The notes under the pieces are model-generated. The model searched no databases. It was not told the origin of the DNA and saw only the letters and a list, made by a program, of their open reading frames with translations. Positions 1-7,766 of a stretch of DNA of 49,319 nucleotides are shown in pieces. The stretch's first letter is position 1. Each line of letters begins with the position of its first letter. Position numbers and translations under genes: made by a program. The DNA is from Planctomycetota bacterium. Its GTDB lineage: Bacteria > Planctomycetota > UBA1135 > GCA-002686595. Location: assembly GCA_002720975.1 (NCBI GenBank), contig PBIX01000025.1:1-49319 (forward strand), in the 5' to 3' direction.

Positions 1-22
1 CGTACCCTCTCTCGCCCTGGAT

Positions 23-98
<76 letters not shown>

Positions 99-255
99 TT
101 CCAGCTCCAGGTGATCGCTGGGCTTGGCGAACCTGCCCCTTGGAGCAGCCTGGCCCAATCCAGAGCTCGGTAGGTTACCGGATCAGGCAGTGCCCCCTTT
201 CCCGGCAGAACCATCGGATTACGACTTTCAGTCGCATGATCCCACCGTGGAACAG

Positions 256-261
256 TAGATT
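256..261 (+). promoter_or_regulatory. Candidate -10 box (TAGATT) for the small protein
   Basis: TAGATT ends 11 nt before the ATG at 273. It matches the TAnnnT pattern seen before many other starts in this window. No convincing -35 element was found 15-19 nt upstream. Confidence 0.3.
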
Positions 262-272
262 TGATCTGCGCA

Positions 273-539
273 ATGGAAATCAAGAACACGAACAAGCGAC
301 CCCTCCGGGTGCCCCTTCCCGCTGGCAAACGCCTCTTCCTCAAGCCCGGCGAGAAAGGCCAGATCACTCCCAAAGCCGCAGAGCACCCTCCTCTGAAGAA
401 ACTGATCGACGAAGGGAGCATCGAGCTATTGGATCTCGGTCGTGGCAATTCAAAGTCCTCCGGTGGCAGCGGAGGGATCAGCGGGTCACAGGACAGCGGC
501 GGCAGCGGCGCTGGGATTCGGAAAACCGGAGACCGCTAG
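273..539 (+). CDS. Small conserved hypothetical protein, Gly/Ser-rich tail
   Basis: This is an 88-residue protein of unknown function. I chose the ATG at 273 over the in-frame TTG at 261 because the folded-looking part begins there. Residues 1-50 are basic and compact, with the segments RVPLPAGKRLFLKPGEKGQI and HPPLKKLIDEGSIELL. Residues 55-85 are low-complexity, rich in Ser and Gly with Gln and Asp. From memory, short proteins with the same 'PGGK..LGPGK.GQI....HPP.KKL...G.IE' pattern and a hydrophilic tail occur in other planctomycetes without an assigned domain, so I believe it is a real gene. There is no signal peptide or membrane segment. It lies between tRNA-Gly and the sulfatase, 131 nt before the latter. 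The open frame that overlaps it from 38 is only a non-coding extension of the sulfatase frame. Confidence 0.6.
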   Translation: MEIKNTNKRPLRVPLPAGKRLFLKPGEKGQITPKAAEHPPLKKLIDEGSIELLDLGRGNSKSSGGSGGISGSQDSGGSGAGIRKTGDR

Positions 540-670
540 CCGAGGCCAGGGGCCCAGGAAAATGCCCTCTGAGTCTGCACTCTCCCTCGTCTCAGACGGC
601 CATTGCGTTTGGGTCGCGGGAAGTCAGGCCTACAAGACCACTCAAACGCATTTCCCAGCTGCTTCGCACG

Positions 671-2020
671 ATGACTAGAGTCGCTCTCCAAGCCCTGATC
701 GCGTTGCTGCTCTCAGCCGTAGGAGCTGCCCAGAAGCCGAACGTGGTGCTGATCATGGCCGACGACCTGGGCTACCACGACCTGGGTTCCTACGGCCACC
801 CGAAGATCAGAACCCCGTTCCTGGATCAGCTCGCGCGGGATGGCTTGCGCCTGACCAGCTTCTATTCCGGCGCTACTGTTTGCACTCCATCGCGCATGGC
901 GCTGATGACCGGTGCCTATGCAGCCCGTTGCGGGTGGAGCAAGGGCGTAGTCGGCCACAAGATCGACTCGAATGCAGGCCTGAGTCCGGAGGCACTGACG
1001 CTAGCCGATGTCTACAAGTCCGAGGGCTACGCCACGGGGATGAGCGGCAAGTGGCACATCGGTGACGTCGGCCCGTGCCGGCCGCACGTACGCAACTTCG
1101 ACTCGGCCTACTACATCGGCAAGAGCAACAACCAGACGACAAAGCTCTGGCGGGACGGCGAGCTGGTCGAGGACCCGTTCAGCAACCGCATGCTGACCGA
1201 CCAGTTCACTGCTGAGGCGGTCACCTTCATCAAGGCGCACAAGCACGAGCCGTTCTTTCTCTACGTCCCCTACACGGCTCCGCACTTCCCGGTGCAGGCG
1301 CATCCCGATTGGAAGGGCAAGTCGGCATTCGGTGTCTATGGCGACGTGGTCGAGGAGTTGGATTCGCGCGTCGGCCAGATCCTCGCCACCCTGAAAGCCG
1401 AGGGGATCGACAAGAACACGATCGTCGTGTTCATGTCAGACAATGGCCCAGAGCCGAACGAACAGGCCACGGCGGATCCCTACCGCGGCGTGAAGTGGGA
1501 CGCGCTCGAGGGTGGCAACCGAGTCCCGTGCATCATCCGCTGGCCGGGCGTCATTCCCCCTGGCCAGACATCCAACGCCCTGATCGCCTCGATCGACCTG
1601 CTGCCGACCCTGTGCCAGGCCTGCGATATCGATCTGTCCTCCAAGACCACGGGTAGCCCGGCCATCGACGGCGTCAGCGTCTGGGACACCCTGCTCGGCA
1701 AGCGGACGCCCCACCCGCGCCACGAGCTGCTCATCTGGCACGGCATGCAGGGCTTGCACGCCATCCGTGTCGACGACTGGAAGTTGTTCTTGAGTCGCCC
1801 CGGCGCCGCCCGCCACAACGCCAAGGACAGCCCAGAAACCGTCGCGCTGCTAGGTGAGATGCGCAAGGGCAAGGGTCCCGTGCTCTTCAACCTGGCTGAT
1901 GACGTTGGCGAGCTGAAGGACCTCAGCGCCGAATTCCCTGAGAAGGTCGAGGCACTGCGAGTGCTGGCCGAGCAGCGCCTGGCTGAGATCACACGCAACG
2001 TCATTCCGTTGGTGCTCTAA
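671..2020 (+). CDS. Secreted sulfatase (arylsulfatase, FGly type)
   Basis: This is a 449-residue enzyme of the alkaline phosphatase/sulfatase superfamily that hydrolyses sulfate esters. The start at 671 gives a clean signal peptide (MTR, then a Leu/Ala-rich core ending AVGAA-Q). The open frame reaches back to 38 but overlaps the tRNA and has no protein-like character there. The metal-site motif ADDLG follows about residue 30. The signature CTPSR starts at Cys71, the cysteine that the formylglycine-generating enzyme converts to FGly in active sulfatases. The second metal motif is SDNGPEP, followed by a typical C-terminal region with an LLIWHG motif. The substrate cannot be read from sequence. 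Secreted sulfatases in planctomycetes commonly act on sulfated algal polysaccharides. No partner gene adjoins it. Confidence 0.93.
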   Translation: MTRVALQALIALLLSAVGAAQKPNVVLIMADDLGYHDLGSYGHPKIRTPFLDQLARDGLRLTSFYSGATVCTPSRMALMTGAYAARCGWSKGVVGHKIDSNAGLSPEALTLADVYKSEGYATGMSGKWHIGDVGPCRPHVRNFDSAYYIGKSNNQTTKLWRDGELVEDPFSNRMLTDQFTAEAVTFIKAHKHEPFFLYVPYTAPHFPVQAHPDWKGKSAFGVYGDVVEELDSRVGQILATLKAEGIDKNTIVVFMSDNGPEPNEQATADPYRGVKWDALEGGNRVPCIIRWPGVIPPGQTSNALIASIDLLPTLCQACDIDLSSKTTGSPAIDGVSVWDTLLGKRTPHPRHELLIWHGMQGLHAIRVDDWKLFLSRPGAARHNAKDSPETVALLGEMRKGKGPVLFNLADDVGELKDLSAEFPEKVEALRVLAEQRLAEITRNVIPLVL

Positions 2021-2355
2021 GACGCTGCAGCCTCGACATGCGCCCCATGCGCAAAGCCCTGATGCTCGGCCTGGACGCGCTCGCTTGAGATCCGTATCTT
2101 GGGGCGCGAACCTGGCACGACCGGGGCCGGAACCGTGGGCTTCAGCGAGGTTGAGCTGCTTTTCGTTCGCTGAGGTGGAGGGTCGATAGCGGGAACCGGG
2201 CGAGCACTGAGGTTGGCGCAGACCCTTTGATTCGCTTACCCTCCTCCATTCCACCTCATCGACCAATATGTCGGGAGGCCATGACCCAAGGACTTGCCTC
2301 TATGGACGTAGTGATTCCGGCAACAGAATCGACCCAGTCAGATCCGACCCTAACG
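2021..2355 (+). other. Intergenic region, 335 nt, no convincing gene
   Basis: Between the sulfatase stop and the ThuA-like start I see no RNA fold, repeat or credible gene. A 16-codon ATG frame at 2038-2088 (MRPMRKALMLGLDALA) is too short to support. A possible promoter is TTGGCG at 2213-2218, 18 nt before TACCCT at 2237-2242. In-frame starts at 2227 and 2281 would lengthen the next protein but place polar sequence ahead of its lipoprotein signal. Confidence 0.5.
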
Positions 2356-3402
2356 ATGAATGCCAAGCGCTGGCTGGCAATAAGTCTCGCCGCTGTTCTG
2401 CCTGCGTGGATAACATCCTGTAACGCAACCGTGGTTTCTCCTCATCCTATCCCTCCGGATTCAAGTTGGCTGACCTACCCCGGGGGCCAGGGGCCAGGAG
2501 CCGGCAAGCACATCGTTCTGATCGCAGCCGATCAGGAGTATCGCAGCGAACAGTCGCTGCCCATGTTGGCCAGGACACTCTCAGAGCACCACGGTTTCCA
2601 CTGCACGGTCCTCTTCAGCGTGAACGACGAGGGGCTCGTGGATCCGACGAAGAAGATCCGCTGGGAAGACAAGCAGGTGATCCACGATATCCCTGGAATC
2701 GAACATCTCGGAGAAGCCGACCTGCTGATCCTGTTCAGCCGTCTTATCACGCTGCCCGACGAGCAGCTTGCGCCCATCCACGATTACCTAGACTCGGGGA
2801 AGCCCATCATCGGCTTGCGCACCGCGAATCACGGGTTCATCGACTTCAAGTACGAAGTCGACGGACGAAAGGTCCACTTCGGAGATGACGTGCTCGGCGG
2901 CTCCTTCCGCGGCCACCACGGCCGCTGGCACCAGGACTCGACGCGCGGGCTCCTCGTCGAAGAGAACCGCGACCACCCGATCCTCACCGGCGTGAGCGAC
3001 ATCTGGGGTCCCTCGGACGTGTATCGGACCTACGAGGAGGGCGGGGGGCTGTCCGCGGAATGCGTGCCCCTGGTCATGGGACAGCCGCTGATGAGCCGCA
3101 ACCACGATGACCCGCCCAACGAGGATCTCATCGCACTGCCCGTTGCCTGGGCCAAGACCTGGATAGGTCAAGCGGGTAAGAGCGCGCGTGTCTTCCACTC
3201 CACCATGGGCAGCGCGAGAGACTTCGAGAGCGCAGGCCTGCGGCGCCTCCTATTCAACGCGTGCTACTGGTGCCTTGAGATGGAGGCACAACTGTCAGCA
3301 GACTCAAGCGTCGAAATCCTGGGCGAGTACGCTCCGCTCGCCAGCGGTTTCAACTATGCCAAGCTGGGTGTCTTTCCTCACCCGCCCTCCTACTACCGAT
3401 AG
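2356..3402 (+). CDS. ThuA-like domain lipoprotein
   Basis: This is a 348-residue protein with a ThuA-like fold (PF06283, related to class-I glutamine amidotransferases). The start at 2356 is preferred because it gives a lipoprotein signal with a hydrophobic core and lipobox ITSC, making Cys22 the lipidated residue. The core begins GKHIVLIAADQEYRSEQSLP and continues HHGFHCTVLFS. Later segments are PIIGLRTANHGF, GHHGRWHQDST, SARVFHSTMGSARDF and LLFNACYWCL, all typical of the family in planctomycetes. It is a clear paralogue of the ThuA-like protein at 42133-43191. ThuA of Sinorhizobium takes part in trehalose/3-keto-sugar use, but the secreted planctomycete members have no settled activity. It may act on carbohydrates at the cell surface; this is inference. 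It stands alone, converging on the small membrane protein gene. Confidence 0.85.
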   Translation: MNAKRWLAISLAAVLPAWITSCNATVVSPHPIPPDSSWLTYPGGQGPGAGKHIVLIAADQEYRSEQSLPMLARTLSEHHGFHCTVLFSVNDEGLVDPTKKIRWEDKQVIHDIPGIEHLGEADLLILFSRLITLPDEQLAPIHDYLDSGKPIIGLRTANHGFIDFKYEVDGRKVHFGDDVLGGSFRGHHGRWHQDSTRGLLVEENRDHPILTGVSDIWGPSDVYRTYEEGGGLSAECVPLVMGQPLMSRNHDDPPNEDLIALPVAWAKTWIGQAGKSARVFHSTMGSARDFESAGLRRLLFNACYWCLEMEAQLSADSSVEILGEYAPLASGFNYAKLGVFPHPPSYYR

Positions 3403-3528
3403 TGCAATAGCTCGACGGTAAGAGGCGTGTGCGGCTCTCGCAGGAGGCTTAGCGGTCCTGATCCACGGGCCTGGCCAGAATCCCGGTAGCGCGCAGACGA
3501 TCTACGCGCGCGCAGGCCCCCGGCTCTG

Positions 3529-3849
3529 CTAAGCGTCCCTACGCCCCAATAGCCATGCTCGCAAGTAGGCCAGTCCCACACCCCAGATCACGCTATTGAA
3601 GAGAAAAAAAGTCCATTCAAGACTGTCCGGGCTCTTATGCCCAAGCTCAAGTCCGACCCACACGAGCATCATGGGCGCAGCGAGGATCTGCACAAGCACG
3701 TCCGCAATCCTGCCCACAAGAGACCGTGTCCAATTAGGGTCGTCCATGGCCTCGGAGAAGCCCCCAAGGGCAAAGAACAAAACGACCATCGTGACAATCA
3801 GGTGCAGGGCGGAAAAACCCAGCACTTGACTTGGTGATATCTTGGCCAT
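3529..3849 (-). CDS. Small integral membrane protein
   Basis: This is a 106-residue protein of unknown function starting at MAKISPSQ. A longer frame opens with TTG at 3897, next to the GNAT stop, but its extra residues are polar and Cys/His-rich and less likely. There are three predicted membrane segments: about residues 9-30 (LHLIVTMVVLFFALGG), 45-66 (VLVQILAAPMMLVWVGLEL) and 78-98 (FFLFNSVIWGVGLAYLRAWL). The C-terminus is short and basic. It lies 48 nt downstream of the GNAT gene on the same strand, so the two are probably cotranscribed. I do not recognise the family. Confidence 0.7.
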   Translation of the reverse strand: MAKISPSQVLGFSALHLIVTMVVLFFALGGFSEAMDDPNWTRSLVGRIADVLVQILAAPMMLVWVGLELGHKSPDSLEWTFFLFNSVIWGVGLAYLRAWLLGRRDA

Positions 3850-3897
3850 TGGAGCCAGCCTCATGTGTTGTTCGCAGGGTGCATGCCTGCTGTGCAA

Positions 3898-4482
3898 TCA
3901 GGGTGCATTGTCGCGCCGCTCGCGCCAGTCTTCGATCGTGATGGCCCAGCGTTCGTGGTCGGCCCACTCGCCTGCGATCTGCAGGTAGCGTTTGCTGAAC
4001 CCTTCCTGCGAGAACCCAGCGCCTTTCGCTAGTGCCAAGGAGGGCTCGTTGTGGGGTTGGATGTTGGCCTCCACCCGGTGCAGGGCCATGCCCTCGAAGG
4101 CGTGCTCCAGGGCCAACCTGATGCCCTCACGCCCGAAACCCTGACGGGCGAAGGGTGCCCCCATCCAGTAGGAGAGGTAGGCGGAGTCGAAGGCGCCTCG
4201 GACGATCTCGTTGAAACAGAAACGCCCCACAATGGCACCGTCTTCCAATCGGCACAGCATCATGCGCTCCACCTGCGGGTTGGCGGCTCCGAAGATCATG
4301 AGTTGGAAGCCCTCGGGGCTGTCGACCGCTGGAACGCCTTGCGATGGGATGGGCTCCCAGGGACGGTGAAAATCCCGACTGGCTCGGACCAGCGCCAGAT
4401 ACTCCTCCTGATCTTCAAGGCACGGATGCCGCAGAAAGACGCGTTCACTGCTCACGAGGGCATCGACTCCGGACTCTCCCAT
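3898..4482 (-). CDS. GNAT N-acetyltransferase, RimJ/RimL type
   Basis: This is a 194-residue acetyltransferase of the GNAT superfamily, RimJ/RimL-like branch, expected to transfer acetyl from acetyl-CoA to an alpha-amino or small-molecule amine. I chose the ATG at 4482 (MGESGVDALV); an upstream frame begins at 4512. The first strand carries RVFLRHPCLEDQEEYLAL. The acetyl-CoA pyrophosphate loop is visible as GAPFARQGFGREGIRLALEH (canonical Q/RxxGxG/A). The family-typical LHRVEANIQPHNEPSLALAK segment and a GFSQEGFSKRYLQIAGEW C-terminal strand follow. Known RimJ/RimL proteins acetylate ribosomal proteins, but close paralogues have other substrates, so the target is unknown. It is divergent from the methyltransferase at 4730, with about 250 nt between them. 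Confidence 0.9.
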   Translation of the reverse strand: MGESGVDALVSSERVFLRHPCLEDQEEYLALVRASRDFHRPWEPIPSQGVPAVDSPEGFQLMIFGAANPQVERMMLCRLEDGAIVGRFCFNEIVRGAFDSAYLSYWMGAPFARQGFGREGIRLALEHAFEGMALHRVEANIQPHNEPSLALAKGAGFSQEGFSKRYLQIAGEWADHERWAITIEDWRERRDNAP

Positions 4483-4642
4483 GCATCGAGTCTTCCAAAG
4501 GGCACTACGCAACGCACGGGAAAACTACGCAGTTGACGGCGCATCTCTACTCAGGTTGTCCTTATCGTCGAAGTGGACCTCGGCACATGATGGACCATGC
4601 TCCCCCCGATTGAGACCCTTCACAATCTATCCCTGGCGTGAA

Positions 4643-4674
4643 TTGGACAGAACGGATTGCGTCTCGGCTATACT
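4643..4674 (+). promoter_or_regulatory. Candidate promoter for the exported methyltransferase
   Basis: TTGGAC at 4643-4648 and TATACT at 4669-4674 resemble -35 and -10 elements, but the spacer is 20 nt, which is long. The -10 octamer GCTATACT recurs on the minus strand just before the gene at 15768. The ATG lies 55 nt downstream of the box. Confidence 0.35.
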
Positions 4675-4729
4675 CGCGACCCATCGCGCTTCAGCCTCCA
4701 CGAATCACGCTCCCTTCAAGAACTCAGTC

Positions 4730-5419
4730 ATGCACGCTGGTATCAAACGAGTCCTCTTCGCCGCTATCGCCCTGTCTTCCTGTTGCGCCGTGCCTCCCGA
4801 GGAGGCTGTGCGCACAGGCCTCAATGACCGTTTCCTTGATGAGGACCTGGTCGTGGACGATTGGATCGCGCGCTTCGAGGTCGAATCTCGGGAGGTGGCG
4901 TTACAACGTGACGTGATTGTCGCAGCTCTCGAACTGGCCAATGGTGAGCGCGTTGCTGACATAGGTGCGGGCACGGGCTTGTTTCTGAAGCCCTTCTCCA
5001 AGGCAGTGGGCGAAGGTGGCAGACTCTATCCCGTAGAGATCAGCCCGCGCTTCGTCGACCACCTGCGCCAACGCGTGCAGGACGAGTCCCTCGACAACGT
5101 GCGGGTCACGCACTGCAGCGAGACGGACTCAGGGCTACAGGCTGAAACAGTGGATGCTGCCTTCATCTGCGACACCTACCACCACTTCACCTACCCCATG
5201 ACCACTCTCGCCAGCCTGCACCGTGCCATACGACCGGGCGGCCGTCTGTACCTCCTGGACTTCGAGCGCATTCCCGGCGTCTCGAGCGACTGGCTTCTGG
5301 GTCACGTGCGAGCCGACAAGGCCACGTTCCGAGCCGAGGTCGAAGCGGCAGGCTTCACCTTTGAGGAGGAGCTCAGCGTGGGCCTGAAAGAGAACTACAT
5401 GCTGCGCTTCAGGCGCTGA
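4730..5419 (+). CDS. Class I SAM-dependent methyltransferase with lipoprotein signal
   Basis: This is a 229-residue protein that combines an export signal with a methyltransferase fold. From the ATG at 4730 the N-terminus is MHAGIKR followed by a hydrophobic run and lipobox LSSC (Cys18, then Cys19), as in lipoproteins. The Rossmann domain starts at about residue 60. SAM motif I is VADIGAGTG at residues 75-83, an acidic post-I position lies in YPVEIS, and later motifs are DAAFICDTYHHF and LHRAIRPGGRLYLLDFERIP. The C-terminus ends as a normal beta strand (KENYMLRFRR). Methyltransferases need cytosolic SAM, so an exported one is unexpected; either the signal anchors it facing an unusual compartment or the hydrophobic N-terminus is a membrane tether. 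Related signal-bearing methyltransferases are known in Gram-negative genomes, function unknown. The substrate cannot be inferred. Confidence 0.85.
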   Translation: MHAGIKRVLFAAIALSSCCAVPPEEAVRTGLNDRFLDEDLVVDDWIARFEVESREVALQRDVIVAALELANGERVADIGAGTGLFLKPFSKAVGEGGRLYPVEISPRFVDHLRQRVQDESLDNVRVTHCSETDSGLQAETVDAAFICDTYHHFTYPMTTLASLHRAIRPGGRLYLLDFERIPGVSSDWLLGHVRADKATFRAEVEAAGFTFEEELSVGLKENYMLRFRR

Positions 5420-5529
5420 GCGGTCTCCCCAGACCGCCTCCTCCTCAACCAGACCTGCCCGAGCACGGGGTCTGAGATCGGGGGTGAAAACTGCCTTGAA
5501 GGTGCCCTGGTGCCATTCCCAGGTGATTT

Positions 5530-5545
5530 GCCCGGAAATCCGGGC
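5530..5545 (+). other. Short inverted repeat downstream of the methyltransferase gene
   Basis: GCCCGGA and TCCGGGC flank AA, a perfect 7-bp inverted repeat that would close as a 5- to 6-bp hairpin with a short loop. No T tract follows. It could be part of transcription termination after the methyltransferase gene or simply a GC-rich palindrome. Confidence 0.3.
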
Positions 5546-5581
5546 CGGCGTGTCGGGTGGGGCCCTCGGTTCGCGTTGGAG

Positions 5582-5606
5582 GGGGTGTTCCGACTTCTAA
5601 CACCCC
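5582..5606 (+). promoter_or_regulatory. Leader hairpin upstream of the beta-propeller lipoprotein
   Basis: GGGGTGTT at 5582-5589 pairs with AACACCCC at 5599-5606 around a 9-nt loop, an 8-bp perfect stem. It ends 20 nt before the ATG at 5627. It may be the end of a terminator for the upstream gene (TTGCTT follows) or a leader structure. Confidence 0.35.
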
Positions 5607-5626
5607 TTGCTTGAGGACTCCATTTC

Positions 5627-7684
5627 ATGCGACCCCCCCACATCACCACCCTTGCACTCTCTTCCCTCTGTCTTCTCGCCGCCTGTGGCGGTGGTGGTGG
5701 AGGAGGGGGCAGCCAATCCGCGCGACCCTCCGCCGACATTCAATTCCCCCCCCAAGCCAGCCTGACGGACGCCAATACCATTGCCGTACGCGGCACCGTC
5801 AAGAAACCTGGCAAGGTTGCCGAACTGCTTGTGGCTGGCGTTCCTGCCGTCTCACCAGACAGCTGGAAGACCTGGTCGGCCAACGTTCCGTTGGCCTTGG
5901 GCTCCAATGAGTTGAAGGTCGAGATGCGCAATGTCGAGGGCAACCTCATCGGCGACGATGAATCCGTGAGCGTCGAGCGCCAAGACGTGGTTCTGGGCAA
6001 TTGCACGGGCTTGGCCATGGGAGATCCCGGCGATGGGAATGCCTGGTGGGTCGATGCCGATCGCAGCCGGCTGATCGAGATCGACCTCGCCAGTGGCGCA
6101 CGCACGGCCACGACCATCATCCAGGGTCCATTCGAATTCTCTACTGGTATTGAGACTCCCGGAGATCCCGTCTTCGATGGCTCCCGCAATCGTCTGTATG
6201 TCCCCGACAAGGGGCGTATCCATGCGGTCTCTGTTGATACGGGCGTCCGAACCGAATTCTGCAGTCAAATGGGATTCAACACCATCCTGAACATCGACTA
6301 TGACCTCGGGGCAGACTATCTCATCTCCTTGGAGAGGACAGGATTCCCTTTTTTCGATACCGAAGTTTACCGAGTCAACACGGACACGGGGGCTCGGCAG
6401 CAACTCGTAGCCTACAACTCTCAGGCGGGCGAGGGCATTCCCGCCTCCCGTATCAGCTTGTCAGCCGATTTAGGATTCGCGACTCTCGCTTCATCGTCCG
6501 AAATCCACATGCTCGTACTCCAAGACGGGACCATGGCTAGCTTCGGGGCAGTCCCCTTGACGGCCATTCGTGACGTCATCTATTCCCAAGCCGATGGGTG
6601 GATCTCAATCCTCGACGGGGAAGAAGGCCTGTCAAGGTTCGGGTGGTGGAACCAGACTTTCGAGGCTCTTCACCCTCTTGATGAGATGCCTTCCTCCCTT
6701 ACCCTCAGCGTGGGTAACGCCCAAGGCGAATACTTCGCTACGGATGATGCGCTGGATGCCGTGTACCACATAGATATGGCTTCAGGCGCCGCCAACGTGA
6801 TTGCCCGTTCCGCCATGGGCTCGGGACCCTCCCTGGAACGCATGACCGCCGAGACCGAATTTCGGGGTGAACGTCTGGCCGTCGATGAGAGTCGCAACTG
6901 CGTCTACTCCATCGCCTCGGACGGAACCCGGGCGGAATTCGCCAAGGACGGGCTCATTGCATCCCCACGGACCCTGCTAGCTCTCGGCGATACTCTCTAC
7001 GTGGGCTGCTCTCAAGGAGGCCGCGTGGTCCAACTCGATCCCAATGGAAACCAGTCGCTGCTGACCGATGGTGTAGCTGACCTGGCAAACCTCCGAGACC
7101 TTGCATCTGGTCCCGATGGTGACAAGCTCGTCGCACTGTGTTCGAGCCAAATGGTGGAGATCGACATCTCCAGCGGCTTCACACGGACGATCTGCGCCGC
7201 GGGCGACGGCATGGGCCCGGATTTCCGGAATGCCGAACAGGTGAACGTACATCCTGAACTCCGGGTGGCCTATGTGACCAGCGCGGGAGCCTATGGATCT
7301 GATGAAGGTCAGGTCCACATGGTCATCCTTGACAGTGGATTCCGCGTTCTGCTCGCCGGTGAAGATCCCGACCTCGGCTCATTCGGGGCTGGCGTCGCGG
7401 TCTCCCGTCCTCGGGGCCTGGCCTTCCAAGAGGGCACGAGCTCTCTCCTCGTGGCAGCTGGTGAGGCCGGCGGAGGGGCCATGAGTCTCTACAGCCTGGA
7501 TCTGACGAGCCTGGTACGGATGGAAATGAGCTCGGCAACTCTGGGGCAAGGTCCCTTGCTGGACGTGCCCGGATCTCTTGAGCGCGAGGCCTCCACAGGC
7601 AACCTGTTCATGACCGGTACGACGGAAGGGGCCCAGCTGGTCATCGACCCCATCAGCGGAGATCGTGTGATCGCCTCACGCTGA
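5627..7684 (+). CDS. Beta-propeller lipoprotein
   Basis: This is a 685-residue surface or periplasmic protein. The signal peptide ends with lipobox LLAAC (Cys20), followed at once by eight glycines, a flexible tether often seen after lipidated cysteines. Residues 35-110 look like an Ig-like beta domain (TLTDANTIAVRGTVKKPG-type strands: AVRGTVKKPGKVAELLVAG, LGSNELKVEMRN). From about residue 120 there are repeated strands of the SMP-30/NHL/YVTN propeller type: NAWWVDADRSRLIEIDLASG, NRLYVPDKGRIHAVSVDTG, DTLYVGCSQGGRVVQLDPNG, DKLVALCSSQMVEIDISSG and LLVAAGEAGGGAMSLYSLDL. Such propellers usually bind ligands or proteins; no catalytic residues can be assigned. It stands alone, converging on the kinase gene. 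Confidence 0.8.
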   Translation: MRPPHITTLALSSLCLLAACGGGGGGGGSQSARPSADIQFPPQASLTDANTIAVRGTVKKPGKVAELLVAGVPAVSPDSWKTWSANVPLALGSNELKVEMRNVEGNLIGDDESVSVERQDVVLGNCTGLAMGDPGDGNAWWVDADRSRLIEIDLASGARTATTIIQGPFEFSTGIETPGDPVFDGSRNRLYVPDKGRIHAVSVDTGVRTEFCSQMGFNTILNIDYDLGADYLISLERTGFPFFDTEVYRVNTDTGARQQLVAYNSQAGEGIPASRISLSADLGFATLASSSEIHMLVLQDGTMASFGAVPLTAIRDVIYSQADGWISILDGEEGLSRFGWWNQTFEALHPLDEMPSSLTLSVGNAQGEYFATDDALDAVYHIDMASGAANVIARSAMGSGPSLERMTAETEFRGERLAVDESRNCVYSIASDGTRAEFAKDGLIASPRTLLALGDTLYVGCSQGGRVVQLDPNGNQSLLTDGVADLANLRDLASGPDGDKLVALCSSQMVEIDISSGFTRTICAAGDGMGPDFRNAEQVNVHPELRVAYVTSAGAYGSDEGQVHMVILDSGFRVLLAGEDPDLGSFGAGVAVSRPRGLAFQEGTSSLLVAAGEAGGGAMSLYSLDLTSLVRMEMSSATLGQGPLLDVPGSLEREASTGNLFMTGTTEGAQLVIDPISGDRVIASR

Positions 7685-7711
7685 CGATTGGGGAACCGTT
7701 CCCAAGGTGCA

Positions 7712-7743
7712 CGCCGGTTCTTCCCATCGGGGAAGGGCCGGCG
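7712..7743. terminator. Bidirectional hairpin between convergent genes
   Basis: CGCCGGTTCTTCCC pairs with GGGAAGGGCCGGCG around an ATCG tetraloop: 14 bp, of which two are T-G wobbles in this orientation. It lies between the stop of the propeller gene (7684) and the stop of the kinase gene (7767), where a shared terminator is expected. No T tract follows on either side, so it may act as an RNA 3'-end stabiliser or a weak intrinsic terminator. Confidence 0.6.
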
Positions 7744-7766
7744 TCTGGCGTTGGGCTCGTCGTGGC

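Noticed and set aside
2038-2088. 16-codon ATG frame after the sulfatase
   Set aside because: Too short and without a ribosome-binding site; possibly a remnant, but there is no evidence.
5693-5716. Run of glycine codons as a repeat or frameshift hot spot
   Set aside because: It follows the lipidated Cys directly and the frame stays open with good downstream strands, so it is a normal tether.
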